Shown here in pieces: positions 27,896-37,114 of a stretch of 64,000 nt of DNA. Positions within the stretch are counted from its first letter, which is position 1. Each line of letters starts with the position of its first letter. The notes below the pieces were generated by a model, which searched no databases, was not told the DNA's origin, and saw only the letters and a program-made list of their open reading frames with translations. The DNA is taken from positions 4,024-68,023 of the forward strand of contig NZ_QRBF01000008.1 of NCBI RefSeq assembly GCF_003363265.1, in the 5' to 3' direction. The position numbers and the translations under genes are program-made. Source of the stretch: Dyella psychrodurans (GTDB lineage Bacteria > Pseudomonadota > Gammaproteobacteria > Xanthomonadales > Rhodanobacteraceae).

Positions 27896-28771
27896 ATGAT
27901 CAAAGGTGTACTTCTTGGCTTTGCCAGCTTTGCGGCCTACGCAATCAGCGACGCCTTTGTGAAATCCCTGCATGGCTCCGTACCGCCTTATGAGTCGGTT
28001 TTTTTTGGCGCGGTGTTCGGACTCGCGGCGCTGCCCTTCATGATGTCGCCTGGCGACAAATGGCGAGACGTGGTTACGGCGCGCCGTCCATCGCTATGGT
28101 GGGTCCGAGCCGTGGCCGGCGCAGTCGGCAATATCGCCTCGGTAACGGCTTTTACCTTGTTGCCGATGGCCGAGGTGTTCACGCTGATCTTCCTGATGCC
28201 GATATTTGTAACGCTGCTGTCGGTACTCTTTCTCAAGGAGCACGTCGGTTGGCGGCGATGGTCCGCCGTATTCGTCGGCTTTGCCGGCGTGCTGGTGGTA
28301 TTGCGCCCGGGCTTCCGCTCGCTTGGCGCGGGCCATTTGGCGGCACTCATCTGCGGCCTTTTTGCCGCGGCCTCGGTGATCGCACTACGCATGGCAGGCC
28401 CCCACGAGAAACGCATCAGCCTCTACGGCGCGGGAGTTGTGGGGCCACTCATTGCCGGCGGGATGCTGATGATCCCCCGTTTCATCTGGCCGAATTGGCA
28501 TGAATGGGGACTGCTTGCGGGATACGGCCTGCTTGCCGCGCTGGCAGGCGTGCTGTTGATGTACGCGACGCTGATTGCCCATGCCAATCGCGTGGCTCCC
28601 ACGCAATACAGCCAGATGCTGTGGGCCATCGGCTTCGGCTACTGGCTGTTCGGCGACCACCTCGACTGGCCGATGCTGATCGGCATCGTGATGATTCTCG
28701 GCGCGGGTCTATTCACGCTGGTGCGTGAAGAGAAGGTGACCCCTTGGTGGAAGCGGGCCAAAATGGTGTGA
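27896..28771 (+). CDS. DMT superfamily transporter, EamA type
   Basis: 291 residues with ten predicted helices in two EamA repeats. The first repeat includes SFAAYAISDAFVKSLHG and LPMAEVFTLIFLMPIFVTLLS with the lipid-facing LFLKEHVGWRRW loop. The second ends YSQMLWAIGFGYWLFGDHLDWPMLIGIVMI. Such carriers usually export amino acids or small metabolites; the substrate is unknown. ATG 27896 begins the first helix; an in-frame upstream extension (from 27797) has no membrane character and is excluded. Divergent from the porin operon. Confidence 0.88.
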   Translation: MIKGVLLGFASFAAYAISDAFVKSLHGSVPPYESVFFGAVFGLAALPFMMSPGDKWRDVVTARRPSLWWVRAVAGAVGNIASVTAFTLLPMAEVFTLIFLMPIFVTLLSVLFLKEHVGWRRWSAVFVGFAGVLVVLRPGFRSLGAGHLAALICGLFAAASVIALRMAGPHEKRISLYGAGVVGPLIAGGMLMIPRFIWPNWHEWGLLAGYGLLAALAGVLLMYATLIAHANRVAPTQYSQMLWAIGFGYWLFGDHLDWPMLIGIVMILGAGLFTLVREEKVTPWWKRAKMV

Positions 28772-29264
28772 TGGCCACGTGTTGCCACCCTGTTGTCCGG
28801 GTAGGCCAGGTGCATCGGCGCGTCAACGTACTAGTACGAAATGCGTTTACATGACTCCTGCACCACGCCCGACCCCGGCGAGATCCTTAACATGCAGCGT
28901 CCATGCACCGAAAAATCCCCTTAAGGCATCGATAAGCGTGATACGGCAAGATCAGTGCCGTTGTTTGCCAAGAGCCTGAAATTCCCCGGGTTCACATCGC
29001 ACCTCCCCCGGTGCTCCCGAATCCACAGACCGCTCGCCTGCGCACTGCCAGACTGTGCACCTGCGAGCGAAGCCATGTGAACGCAAAACGTGAGTCATTC
29101 CTCTACGAAAATCTGATCGACGGACTGGCAACGGCCACTTGGCGGCCGCCTATCTCCACCGCCTTCAAAGTGCCTTTTAGACAGCCATTTGTGCCGCCCA
29201 ATCAGCGTTTTTTCGAGATGAAGGCGCTCTTGATAAACTGAAGGATGAACAGCCGGAGATGGTT
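28772..29264. other. Intergenic region upstream of the Mdt-type efflux operon
   Basis: 493 bases without a supportable gene. It contains a perfect 12-bp palindrome CGTACTAGTACG at 28827-28838. GGAG at 29254-29257 is the ribosome-binding site for the downstream adaptor gene. No clear sigma-70 boxes stood out. This stretch probably carries the efflux operon promoter. Confidence 0.5.
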
Positions 29265-30515
29265 ATGAGTGCCAATACCCCGCGAGCAACAGCAAATGTT
29301 CGCAAGAAGCGCGGCAAGGTGATCGCCGCCGTGGTCATCGTGGCGGCCATCGTCCTTATCGTGGTTCATCTCTTCAATGCCAAGCCCGCCAAGATGGGCA
29401 ACCCGCCGCAGGTGGTGAGCACCGGGGCCGCGACCTTGGGCAGCATGCCGGAAATCTTGAACGAACTGGGCACCGTAAGCCCCATCGCCACCGTCACCGT
29501 GCTGCCACAATTGAGCGGCTATCTCACGGAAGTGGGCTATCAGGAAGGCCAGGACGTGAAGAAGGGCCAGTTCCTCGCCCAGATCGATCCGCGCCAATAC
29601 GAGATCAGCAAAGAACAGGCAGAGGCCCAACTGGCCAAGGATCAGGCCAGCCTCGACCTGGCACGCGCCGACCTCGCCCGCTACACGCAATTGCACGAAC
29701 AGAAGTCGATCGCCGAACAGACCTATGTCGACCAGAAATTCACCGTGGAGCAGGACGAGGCTGCGGTAAAGGCCGACAAGGCGAACATCGCGCAATTCGA
29801 ACTCGACCTGGCGTATTGCCACATCACGGCACCGGTGGACGGTCGCGTGGGCCTGCGCCTGGTCGATCCGGGCAACTACGTCACGCAGTCGAGCTCGCCG
29901 GGCATTGTGGTGATCACCACCATGAAGCCGACCACGGTGCAGTTCACCGTGCCGCAAAATTCGCTCGGCCAGGTACTGCAGCGCTTCAATTCCGGGGCGA
30001 AGCTGGCCGTCACGGTCTACAACAGCGACAACACCAAGCAGCTCGCCACGGGCGCGCTGTACGCCATCAGCAACCAGATGGCCACCAGCACGGGCACCGT
30101 CACGCTGCGTGCCACCTTCCCCAACGACGACGAAGCCCTGTATCCGAACGAATTCGTCAACGTCCGCCTGCTCGTGGATACGCTTCAACAAGCCGTGCTG
30201 GTGCCCACGCCGGCCGTGCAAACGGGCGCGCCGGGCAATTACGTCTATCTGGTGAATGCCGACGACACCGTCTCGGTGCACAAGGTGACGCCGGGGCCGA
30301 GCGACGGCAAGAACACCGTCATCCTCTCGGGGCTTTCGGCCGGTCAGGTCGTGGTGACCGACGGCATGGACCGCTTGAGCGACGGCGCGAAGATCAAGAT
30401 GGCGCAGGCCAAATCGGCGGATGCGGAAGGTGCTCCTGCATCGGCGTCGTCCGCGGCAGACACGCCACGCAAGGGTGGGAAGCGGAATCACGCTGCCTCC
30501 ACCTCGCAGTCGTGA
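29265..30515 (+). CDS. mdtA: RND efflux periplasmic adaptor, MdtA type
   Basis: 416 residues. A single N-terminal membrane segment (about 21-39, VIAAVVIVAAIVLIVVHLF) anchors a periplasmic adaptor. The lipoyl halves are SGYLTEVGYQEGQDVKKGQ and ITAPVDGRVGLRLVDPG, flanking a coiled-coil hairpin rich in Ala, Glu and Gln (residues ~115-180). The C-terminal tail is disordered and rich in Ala, Ser and Lys. It should link the MdtB/MdtC permeases to the NodT channel encoded downstream. ATG 29265 is chosen over 29259 because GGAG lies seven bases upstream of it. Confidence 0.92.
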   Translation: MSANTPRATANVRKKRGKVIAAVVIVAAIVLIVVHLFNAKPAKMGNPPQVVSTGAATLGSMPEILNELGTVSPIATVTVLPQLSGYLTEVGYQEGQDVKKGQFLAQIDPRQYEISKEQAEAQLAKDQASLDLARADLARYTQLHEQKSIAEQTYVDQKFTVEQDEAAVKADKANIAQFELDLAYCHITAPVDGRVGLRLVDPGNYVTQSSSPGIVVITTMKPTTVQFTVPQNSLGQVLQRFNSGAKLAVTVYNSDNTKQLATGALYAISNQMATSTGTVTLRATFPNDDEALYPNEFVNVRLLVDTLQQAVLVPTPAVQTGAPGNYVYLVNADDTVSVHKVTPGPSDGKNTVILSGLSAGQVVVTDGMDRLSDGAKIKMAQAKSADAEGAPASASSAADTPRKGGKRNHAASTSQS

Positions 30516-30534
30516 GTAGCGGACGCACGATCCG

Positions 30535-33500
30535 ATGAATATTTCCCGCCTGTTCGTACTCAGGCCGGTGGCTACATCGCTGCTGATGATCGCCCTTGTG
30601 CTGGTGGGCCTGGTCGCGATGCGTTTCCTGCCGGTGTCGTCCCTGCCCGACGTCGACTATCCGACGATCCAGATCCGCACGTTCTATCCGGGCGCGAGCC
30701 CCACGGTGATGGCCACCACCGTCACCGCGCCGCTGGAAGTACAGCTGGGTGAAATTCCCGGCCTGCAGCAGATGACGTCCAGCAGCTCCGCGGGCGCATC
30801 CATCATCACGCTGCAATTCGATCTGTCGCTGAATCTCGACGTGGCCGAGCAGAACGTCCAGGAGGCGATCAATGCCGCCAACAGCCTGCTGCCCAGCGGC
30901 CTTCCCGCGCCGCCCACTTACGCGAAGGTGAATCCGGCCGACCAGCCAATCCTGACGCTGGCGGTGACATCCAAGTCCATGTCGCTGCCCCAGTTGCAGG
31001 ACGTGGCCAACAACCGCCTGGGCACCAAGATTTCGGAAGTGCCGGGCGTGGGCCTGGTCACGCCGGCTGGCGGCAACGTGCCGGCAGTGCGCGTCGAAGC
31101 CGACCCGCAGAAGCTCGCGTCTTACGGACTCAACATCGACGACCTGCGTTCGTTGATCAACAACGTCAACGTGAGCCAGCCCAAGGGCAACTTCGACGGT
31201 CCTGAGCTCGATTACACCATCAACGGCAACGACCAGATCCAGGATCCGCAGGATTACCTCAACACGGTGATCTCGTATCAAAACGGCGCGCCGGTGTACT
31301 TGCGCGACGTAGCGCGCGTCACGCAGGCCGCCGAGGATACCGAACAAGGCGCGTGGTACGACAAGACGCCGTCCATCGTGCTGAACGTGCAGCGCCAGCC
31401 CGGCGCGAACGTGATCGCCACGGTCGACCAGATCAAGAAAGAACTGCCGCAACTCGAATCGACGCTGCCTGCCGGCATGCAGGTAGAGATCGTCTCCGAC
31501 AGCACTGGCGTCATCCGCTCCTCGGTCTATGACGCCGCGTTCGAGTTGGTGCTTGCCGTCGTGCTGGTGGTGCTGGTGATCTTCGTGTTCCTGCGCAACC
31601 TGCCGGCCACGATCATTCCGAGCATTTCCGTGCCGGTGTCGTTGATCGGCACGCTGGCCATGATGTACCAGCTCAACTACTCGATCGACAACCTCTCGCT
31701 GATGGCCTTGATCATCGCCACCGGCTTCGTGGTCGACGACTCGATCGTGATGATCGAGAACATCGTGCGCTATCTGGAGGAAGGCGAAACGCCGCTGAAT
31801 GCCGCGCTGATCGGCGCCGGCCAGATCGGCTTCACCATTCTGTCGCTGACGGTGTCGCTGATCGCGGTGCTGATCCCGCTGTTGTTCATGGGCGGCGTGA
31901 TCGGGCGGCTGTTCAGTGAGTTCGCGGTGACGCTCGCCATCACCATCGTGATCTCCGGTGTGGTGTCCCTGACCCTGGTGCCGATGCTTTGCGCACGCAT
32001 TCTGCGTGCCCAGGCGCAACGGCACCCGAGCCGCTTCGAACAGATCAGCGAACACCTGTTCAACAAGACGCTGGGGGCGTACGAACGCGGCCTTCGTTTC
32101 GTGATGAATCACCAGTTGGCGACCTTGGTGACCTTCGGCGTGACGTTGATCATCACCATTGCGCTTTACATCACGATTCCCAAGGGACTGTTCCCGGTGC
32201 AGGACGTCGGTGTGATCCAGGGCATCAGCATCGCCGACAACTCGGTCTCCTACACCACGATGGTGGATCGGCAAGCGGCTTTGGCCGATGCCGTTCTCAA
32301 GGACCCCGACGTGGTCAATCTGACGTCCTACGTCGGCATTGACGGCACCAACACCACACTCAACAACGGCCGGTTCCTGATCAACCTCAAGGCACGCGAC
32401 GACCGCTCGGAAACGGCGGCGGAAATCGCCCGCCGCATTCAGACCGAAGTGTCCAGCGTGCCCGGCATCAAGCTGTTCCTGCAGCCGGAACAGGACCTCA
32501 CCCTCGACACCACCGTGTCGCCGAACCAGTACCAGTTCGTGCTGCGTGGGCCAAGCCAGGAAGAGTTCCAGAAGTACGTGCCCGCGCTGATCGATCGCAT
32601 GAAGCAGGTCAAGTCGATCATCGATGTCACCAGCGATCTGAACAACGACGGCCTGAGCGTCAACGTCGAGGTCAACCGGCAACTTGCCGCGCGCTTCGGC
32701 ATTACGGCGGCGACCATCGACAATGCGCTTTACGATGCGCTGGGACAACGTATCGTTTCGACGATTTTCGATCAGTCCAGCCAGTACCGCGTGATTCTGG
32801 TGGCCAAACCGGAAAAACTGCCGACGCTGCAATCGCTGGGCGAACTGTATCTGCCCAGCCAGACGAGCAGCAGCGGCCAGGTACCGCTGAGTGCGATCGC
32901 CAAGATCCAGGTCACCAAGTCGCCGTTGGTCATCAGTCACCTGGCGCAGTTCCCGTCGGTGACCATCTCGTTCAACCTCGCGCAGGATGCTTCGCTGAGC
33001 AAGGCGGTGGATGAGATCAATCAGGCGGAGAAGGCCGTGCAGCTTCCGCCCTCGATCACATCCTCATTCCAGGGTGCCGCGCAGGCATTCCAGGATTCGC
33101 TGTCCAGCGAAGTCTATTTGCTGATTGCCGCGCTGGTCGCTGTCTACATCGTGCTTGGCGTGCTGTACGAGAGCTTCATCCATCCCGTCACCATTCTTTC
33201 GACGTTGCCCTCGGCCGGTATCGGCGCGCTAGTTGCGCTGATGGTCGCGGGCAGCGACCTGGACGTGATCGGCATCATCGGCATCGTGCTGCTGATCGGT
33301 ATCGTGAAGAAGAACGCGATCATGATCGTGGACTTTGCGCTGGAAGCCGAACGCGATCACGGCAAGCCGGCTGCGGAGGCGATTTTCGAAGCATCGCTGT
33401 TGCGTTTCCGCCCCATCCTGATGACCACGCTGGCGGCCATGCTCGGCGCCTTGCCGATGCTGCTGGGCACCGGCACCGGTTCGGAACTGCGTCGCCCGCT

Positions 33501-33642
33501 GGGCCTGGCGATCATCGGCGGCCTCACCTTGAGCCAGTTGCTGACGTTGTTCACGACACCGGTGATCTACCTCTACTTCGATCGCCTGGCGCAGCGCTTC
33601 CAGCGCAAGCCATCGCTGGCGGCGGGAGATAGTGCGCCGTGA
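30535..33642 (+). CDS. mdtB: RND multidrug efflux permease, MdtB type
   Basis: 1035 residues, typical for an RND pump subunit. The N-terminus NISRLFVLRPVATSLLMIAL, the proton-relay pair in FVVDDSIVMIENIVRYLEEG, and GIVKKNAIMIVDFALEAERD in the distal membrane half match MdtB/MuxB-type permeases, which work as heteromultimers with a second permease. E. coli MdtBC exports bile salts and some antibiotics. It starts 19 bases after mdtA and is separated from mdtC by a 163-base gap containing a repeat pair. Confidence 0.95.
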   Translation: MNISRLFVLRPVATSLLMIALVLVGLVAMRFLPVSSLPDVDYPTIQIRTFYPGASPTVMATTVTAPLEVQLGEIPGLQQMTSSSSAGASIITLQFDLSLNLDVAEQNVQEAINAANSLLPSGLPAPPTYAKVNPADQPILTLAVTSKSMSLPQLQDVANNRLGTKISEVPGVGLVTPAGGNVPAVRVEADPQKLASYGLNIDDLRSLINNVNVSQPKGNFDGPELDYTINGNDQIQDPQDYLNTVISYQNGAPVYLRDVARVTQAAEDTEQGAWYDKTPSIVLNVQRQPGANVIATVDQIKKELPQLESTLPAGMQVEIVSDSTGVIRSSVYDAAFELVLAVVLVVLVIFVFLRNLPATIIPSISVPVSLIGTLAMMYQLNYSIDNLSLMALIIATGFVVDDSIVMIENIVRYLEEGETPLNAALIGAGQIGFTILSLTVSLIAVLIPLLFMGGVIGRLFSEFAVTLAITIVISGVVSLTLVPMLCARILRAQAQRHPSRFEQISEHLFNKTLGAYERGLRFVMNHQLATLVTFGVTLIITIALYITIPKGLFPVQDVGVIQGISIADNSVSYTTMVDRQAALADAVLKDPDVVNLTSYVGIDGTNTTLNNGRFLINLKARDDRSETAAEIARRIQTEVSSVPGIKLFLQPEQDLTLDTTVSPNQYQFVLRGPSQEEFQKYVPALIDRMKQVKSIIDVTSDLNNDGLSVNVEVNRQLAARFGITAATIDNALYDALGQRIVSTIFDQSSQYRVILVAKPEKLPTLQSLGELYLPSQTSSSGQVPLSAIAKIQVTKSPLVISHLAQFPSVTISFNLAQDASLSKAVDEINQAEKAVQLPPSITSSFQGAAQAFQDSLSSEVYLLIAALVAVYIVLGVLYESFIHPVTILSTLPSAGIGALVALMVAGSDLDVIGIIGIVLLIGIVKKNAIMIVDFALEAERDHGKPAAEAIFEASLLRFRPILMTTLAAMLGALPMLLGTGTGSELRRPLGLAIIGGLTLSQLLTLFTTPVIYLYFDRLAQRFQRKPSLAAGDSAP

Positions 33643-33672
33643 GTACGTTGCTGATTCACGCGCTGTATCACT

Positions 33673-33776
33673 CCTCCCCCTGCTTGCAGGGGGAGGCTGG
33701 GAGGGGGTTGCTCACACTTGCCTCAACGCAAGATTGCATAACCCCACCCCAACCCTCCCCTGCTCGCAGGGGAGGG
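33673..33776. repeat. Inverted pair of GC-rich hairpins inside the mdt operon
   Basis: Two perfect 11-bp hairpins with 2-base loops (33673-33683/33686-33696 and 33753-33763/33766-33776) are arranged as an inverted pair around ACACTTGC...GCAAGATTG. This is the same architecture as the repeats at 9.1 and 41.4 kb. It fills most of the mdtB-mdtC gap. Confidence 0.82.
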
Positions 33777-33805
33777 AGCCACTTCACGGCTAGCGGTAAC
33801 GCACG

Positions 33806-36800
33806 ATGAACATCTCGGCGCTCTTCATCAGGCGACCGGTGGCGACCACTTTGTTGGCCATCGCCATCCTGCTGTCGGGTGCGCTGGCGTATTTTCATTT
33901 GCCGGTCGCACCGCTGCCGAACGTCACCTACCCGGTCATCGTCGTGCAAGCGAACATGGCGGGCGCGAGCCCGGACATCATGGCGTCCACCGTCGCCGAG
34001 CCGCTTGAAAAGCGTTTGGGCGCCATCGCCAACGTGACCGAACTGACGTCGACGAGCTACGTCGGCTCGGCGCAGATCGTGGTGCAGTTCGGCCTCAACC
34101 GCGACATCAACGGCGCTGCGCGCGACGTGCAGGCCGCCATCCAGGCCGCCCGCGCCGACCTGCCGAGCACGCTGCGCAACAACCCGAGCTATCGCGAATA
34201 CAACCCGGCCGATTCGCCGATCATGGTGCTCGCGCTCACCTCGCACACGCTGACGCGCGCCCAGCTTTACGACTCCGCCGATTCGGTGATCCAGCAGCAG
34301 CTGTCGCAAGTCGACGGCGTCGGCCAGATCACACTGGGCGGCAGCGCCCTGCCGTCCGTGCGCGTCGAATTGGAGCCGGATCAGCTCAACAGCTATGGCA
34401 TCGGCCTGGAAGATGTGCGCGCGGCCATCAGCGCCGCCAATGCCAACAGCGCCAAGGGCCATATCGATCAGGACGGACAGCGCTACGAAGTGATGTCCAA
34501 CGACCAGATCAACAAGGCCGCGCCTTATCGCGACCTGATCGTGGCGTACCGCAACGGCTCTCCGGTACTGCTGCGCGATGTCGCCGATGTGGAAGACTCC
34601 GCGGAAAACCTCCGCAACATGGGTCTCTACAACGGTCAGCCCGCGGTGCTGGTGATCGTGTTCCCGCTGCCGGGTGGCAACATCGTCAAGACCGTCGCGC
34701 AGATCCGTAAAGTGCTGCCCTCGATCGAAGCGACCTTGCCCCGAAACGTGCACATCGGTATCGCCGTCGATCGCTCGCAATCTGTGAACGCCGCCGTCGG
34801 CGATACCGAGCGGTCGCTGTTCATGGCCGTGCTGCTGGTGATCGGCGTCGTCTTCATCTTCCTGCAGTCGCCGCGTGCCATTCTGGTGCCTGCGGTGGCA
34901 CTGCCGTTGTCCATCGTCGGCACCTTCGGGCCGATGTACCTGATGGGCTACAGCCTGGACAACCTATCCCTGATGGCGTTGACCATTGGCACCGGGTTCG
35001 TCGTCGACGACGCGGTGGTCGTGCTGGAGAACATCGTGCGCCATGTCGAAGCCGGCATGGATCCGCGCGAAGCCGCCTTGCGCGGCAGCGGCGAGGTCTG
35101 CTTTACGGTGATCTCGATGAGCCTCTCGTTGATCGCCGTGTTTCTGCCGATTCTGCTGATGCCCGGCATCATCGGTCTGCTGTTCCACGAATTCGCCGTC
35201 ACGCTGTCCGTCGCGATCCTGCTCTCGCTGCTGATCTCGCTGACCGTCACGCCGACCATGGCGGCTTATGTGCTCAGCCGGGGCAAAGCCCTGCACTCCA
35301 AGGCACGCTGGGCGGTGTGGTACGAGAAACAGTTCGATCGCTTCAAGAACGCCTACTCCCGTTCGCTCACCGCCGTGCTCGACAACGCCTTGATGGTGGG
35401 GCTGGTGCTGGTCGGCCTGATTGCGCTCAATGTGTTTCTGATCAAGCTGGTGCCTACGACATTCTTCCCCGAGCAGGACAATGGAATCCTGATAGGCCAG
35501 ATCATCGCCGACCAGAGCATCTCCTTCCAGGCAATGGAAAAGAAACTCGCCCAGCTGCAGTCGATCGCGCAGAAAGATCCGGCCGTGGCTTCGGTCGCCG
35601 GCTTTACCGGCGGCAGAGCGCTCAATACCGCCAACGTGTACATCGAACTGAAACCGCTTGCCGAGCGCAAGCTTTCGGCGGCACAGGTCGTCGATCGCCT
35701 TCGTCCCAAGCTCAACGTCGTTTCGGGTGCGAAGCTGTTCTTGCAGGCTGCGCAAGATCTGCATATCGGTGGCCGGCAATCGGCCGGCGAGTACCAGTAC
35801 ACGCTGACCAGCGACGACCCCAATGCGCTGTTCACCTGGGCGCCGAAGCTGGTGACCGCACTTGGCAAATATCGAAGTCAGTTGCAGGACATAAACTCCG
35901 ACCTGCAGCAGAATGGCCTGCAGACCTTCATCAATTTCGACCGTGGAACGGAAGCGCGTTACGGATTTGCGCCGAACCAGATCGACAACGTGCTTTATGA
36001 CGCGTTCGGTCAGCGCACCGTGTCCACCGTCTACAACCAGCTCAACCAGTACTACGTGGTGATGGAAGTGACACCCAAGTACTGGCAGTACCCGCAAATG
36101 CTGGATCGTATGCGTTTCAGCAGCGCCGCCGGCAATGCGTCGGGAACGCAGCAGACGCAGATGCCGGGCGGCACCGTTAAAGGCGTTACGGCGGCATCCG
36201 CCGTGACGGCTGCACAAGGCGCAGCGACCGCCACCAATGCCTTGAATTCCGATGCCGAGGCCAATCAGCTCACCAACGCCATTTCCAATTCCAAAGGCGG
36301 CAGCTCCAGCGGCAGCGCGGACAGCACATCGGCGGAAAACCTGGTGCCGTTCCCGGCCATGACGTCGTACATCACCAATCACACCGCCACCCAGGTCAGC
36401 CATCAGGGCGGCCTGGTCGCCGTCACGCTTTCTTTCAACCTGCCTCCCGGCGGTTCCCTGGGCGACGCACTGACGGCCATCAACCAGGCATCTCAGGAAA
36501 TAGGCATGCCTGCGTCCATCCATGGCGCCACGGCGGGCGCCGCGCAGGTGTATTCGCAATCGATGTCGACCATGCCGCTGCTGATTCTGGCTGCGCTGGC
36601 CGCGGTCTACATCGTGCTCGGCGTGCTCTACGAGAACACCGTGCATCCGCTCACCATTCTCTCCACCCTGCCCTCGGCGGGTATCGGCGCCACGTTGGCG
36701 CTGCTGATCTTCGGTACGCCGTTTTCGGTGATCGCGATGATCGGCATCATCCTGCTGATCGGTATCGTGAAGAAGAACGCGATCATGATGATCGACGTGG

Positions 36801-37114
36801 CCATTCACCTGCAGCGCGACGAAGGTTACGAACCGCAGAACGCGATCCACGATGCAGCGGTCATCCGTCTGCGACCGATCATGATGACCACGGCGGCCGC
36901 CGTATTGGGCGCCGTGCCGCTGGCCATCGGTATCGGCCAGGGCGCATCGCTGCGCCAGCCGCTGGGTATTACCGTGATGGGCGGCCTCATCCTCAGTCAG
37001 GTCTTTACGTTGTACACGACACCGGTGATCTACCTTTATCTCGACCGCCTGCGCGCGCGACTCGCCAGGTGGTCCGCCACGTTGCCGTGGAACCGATCGG
37101 ACGCACGCGCATGA
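33806..37114 (+). CDS. mdtC: RND multidrug efflux permease, MdtC type, with low-complexity insertion
   Basis: 1102 residues, about 75 longer than E. coli MdtC. Family landmarks are NISALFIRRPVATTLLAIAI, FVVDDAVVVLENIVRHVEAG with the proton-relay Asp pair, and GIVKKNAIMMIDVAIHLQRD. The extra length is a Gly/Ser/Ala/Thr/Gln-rich segment at about residues 772-845 (from GNASGTQQTQMPGG to SSSGSADSTSAEN) in the second periplasmic half. Membrane segments and the proton relay look intact, so the pump should be functional. Its stop overlaps the ATG of the outer-membrane channel gene. Confidence 0.94.
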   Translation: MNISALFIRRPVATTLLAIAILLSGALAYFHLPVAPLPNVTYPVIVVQANMAGASPDIMASTVAEPLEKRLGAIANVTELTSTSYVGSAQIVVQFGLNRDINGAARDVQAAIQAARADLPSTLRNNPSYREYNPADSPIMVLALTSHTLTRAQLYDSADSVIQQQLSQVDGVGQITLGGSALPSVRVELEPDQLNSYGIGLEDVRAAISAANANSAKGHIDQDGQRYEVMSNDQINKAAPYRDLIVAYRNGSPVLLRDVADVEDSAENLRNMGLYNGQPAVLVIVFPLPGGNIVKTVAQIRKVLPSIEATLPRNVHIGIAVDRSQSVNAAVGDTERSLFMAVLLVIGVVFIFLQSPRAILVPAVALPLSIVGTFGPMYLMGYSLDNLSLMALTIGTGFVVDDAVVVLENIVRHVEAGMDPREAALRGSGEVCFTVISMSLSLIAVFLPILLMPGIIGLLFHEFAVTLSVAILLSLLISLTVTPTMAAYVLSRGKALHSKARWAVWYEKQFDRFKNAYSRSLTAVLDNALMVGLVLVGLIALNVFLIKLVPTTFFPEQDNGILIGQIIADQSISFQAMEKKLAQLQSIAQKDPAVASVAGFTGGRALNTANVYIELKPLAERKLSAAQVVDRLRPKLNVVSGAKLFLQAAQDLHIGGRQSAGEYQYTLTSDDPNALFTWAPKLVTALGKYRSQLQDINSDLQQNGLQTFINFDRGTEARYGFAPNQIDNVLYDAFGQRTVSTVYNQLNQYYVVMEVTPKYWQYPQMLDRMRFSSAAGNASGTQQTQMPGGTVKGVTAASAVTAAQGAATATNALNSDAEANQLTNAISNSKGGSSSGSADSTSAENLVPFPAMTSYITNHTATQVSHQGGLVAVTLSFNLPPGGSLGDALTAINQASQEIGMPASIHGATAGAAQVYSQSMSTMPLLILAALAAVYIVLGVLYENTVHPLTILSTLPSAGIGATLALLIFGTPFSVIAMIGIILLIGIVKKNAIMMIDVAIHLQRDEGYEPQNAIHDAAVIRLRPIMMTTAAAVLGAVPLAIGIGQGASLRQPLGITVMGGLILSQVFTLYTTPVIYLYLDRLRARLARWSATLPWNRSDARA

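Noticed and set aside
28827-28838. CGTACTAGTACG palindrome as the main operator of the mdt operon
   Set aside because: It is more than 420 bases from the first gene and 12-bp palindromes occur by chance, so it is noted but not called an operator.
30394-32940. An 848-codon minus-strand open frame opposite mdtB
   Set aside because: His/Arg/Asp/Gln-rich antisense translation without motifs; mdtB is unambiguous on the other strand.
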